A stretch of DNA of 44,012 bases, taken from positions 1 through 44,012 of the forward strand of contig CAINGT010000029.1 of the NCBI GenBank assembly GCA_903848655.1, given 5' to 3'. The position numbers were made by a program, and so were the translations under genes. Source of the stretch: an uncultured Sphingomonadales bacterium (lineage in GTDB: Bacteria > Pseudomonadota > Alphaproteobacteria > Sphingomonadales > Sphingomonadaceae). Of the stretch, positions 44,011 to 44,012 are shown piece by piece; within the stretch, counting starts at the first letter, position 1, and every line of letters begins with the position of its first letter. Below the pieces are notes generated by a model. That model was given only the letters and a program-made list of their open reading frames with translations, was not told the DNA's origin and did no database searches.

Positions 44011-44012
44011 GA

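Overview
The window is a GC-rich, densely coded chromosomal segment that looks like an alphaproteobacterium of the order Sphingomonadales. This placement is inferred from the overall gene style: a TonB-dependent receptor paired with a TPR-sulfotransferase, short BamB and YfgM-type genes side by side, a plant/proteobacterial-type glutamate-cysteine ligase, pimeloyl-CoA-dehydrogenase-like pairs, and a dispersed palindromic intergenic repeat of a type common in Alphaproteobacteria. No rRNA, tRNA, CRISPR array, integrase or transposase was seen. I found 33 protein genes.

Layout. 1-8.5 kb: a divergent NRAMP-like transporter, ispG (isoprenoid synthesis), an L,D-transpeptidase (cell wall), an intergenic region full of nested inverted repeats, an EamA-family exporter and acnA (TCA cycle). 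8.7-17.3 kb: pyrD, gamma-glutamyltransferase, an acyl-CoA synthetase, a TetR-type regulator, ygfZ, pyrC and an MFS transporter. 17.4-18.7 kb: a doubled intergenic repeat beside a visibly AT-richer exported orphan. 18.7-25.4 kb: selO-astD on the minus strand, then a plus-strand run of alpha/beta hydrolase, half-length glycosyltransferase-like protein, YfgM-like TPR protein and BamB. 25.4-29.7 kb: rsmE-gshA-monooxygenase on the minus strand, divergent from ubiA, and a small CxxC protein. 29.6-34.1 kb: a minus-strand series of two acyl-CoA dehydrogenases, hisC and tyrA. 34.1-38.8 kb: a TPR-sulfotransferase/TonB-receptor operon with a recognisable promoter and a perfect 16-bp palindrome. 38.8-43.8 kb: dabBA (inorganic carbon accumulation) divergent from a LysR regulator, with a shared operator/promoter.

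Most of the window is housekeeping metabolism. The parts that deserve attention are the modular repeat family, present in six places with stem arms that change in compensating pairs; the sulfotransferase-receptor operon; the compact LysR/dab control region, where the LysR mRNA appears to be leaderless; the NRAMP protein lacking the usual metal-site motifs; and the orphan gene in the AT-richer patch. All functional calls come from reading motifs and lengths; no database search was made.
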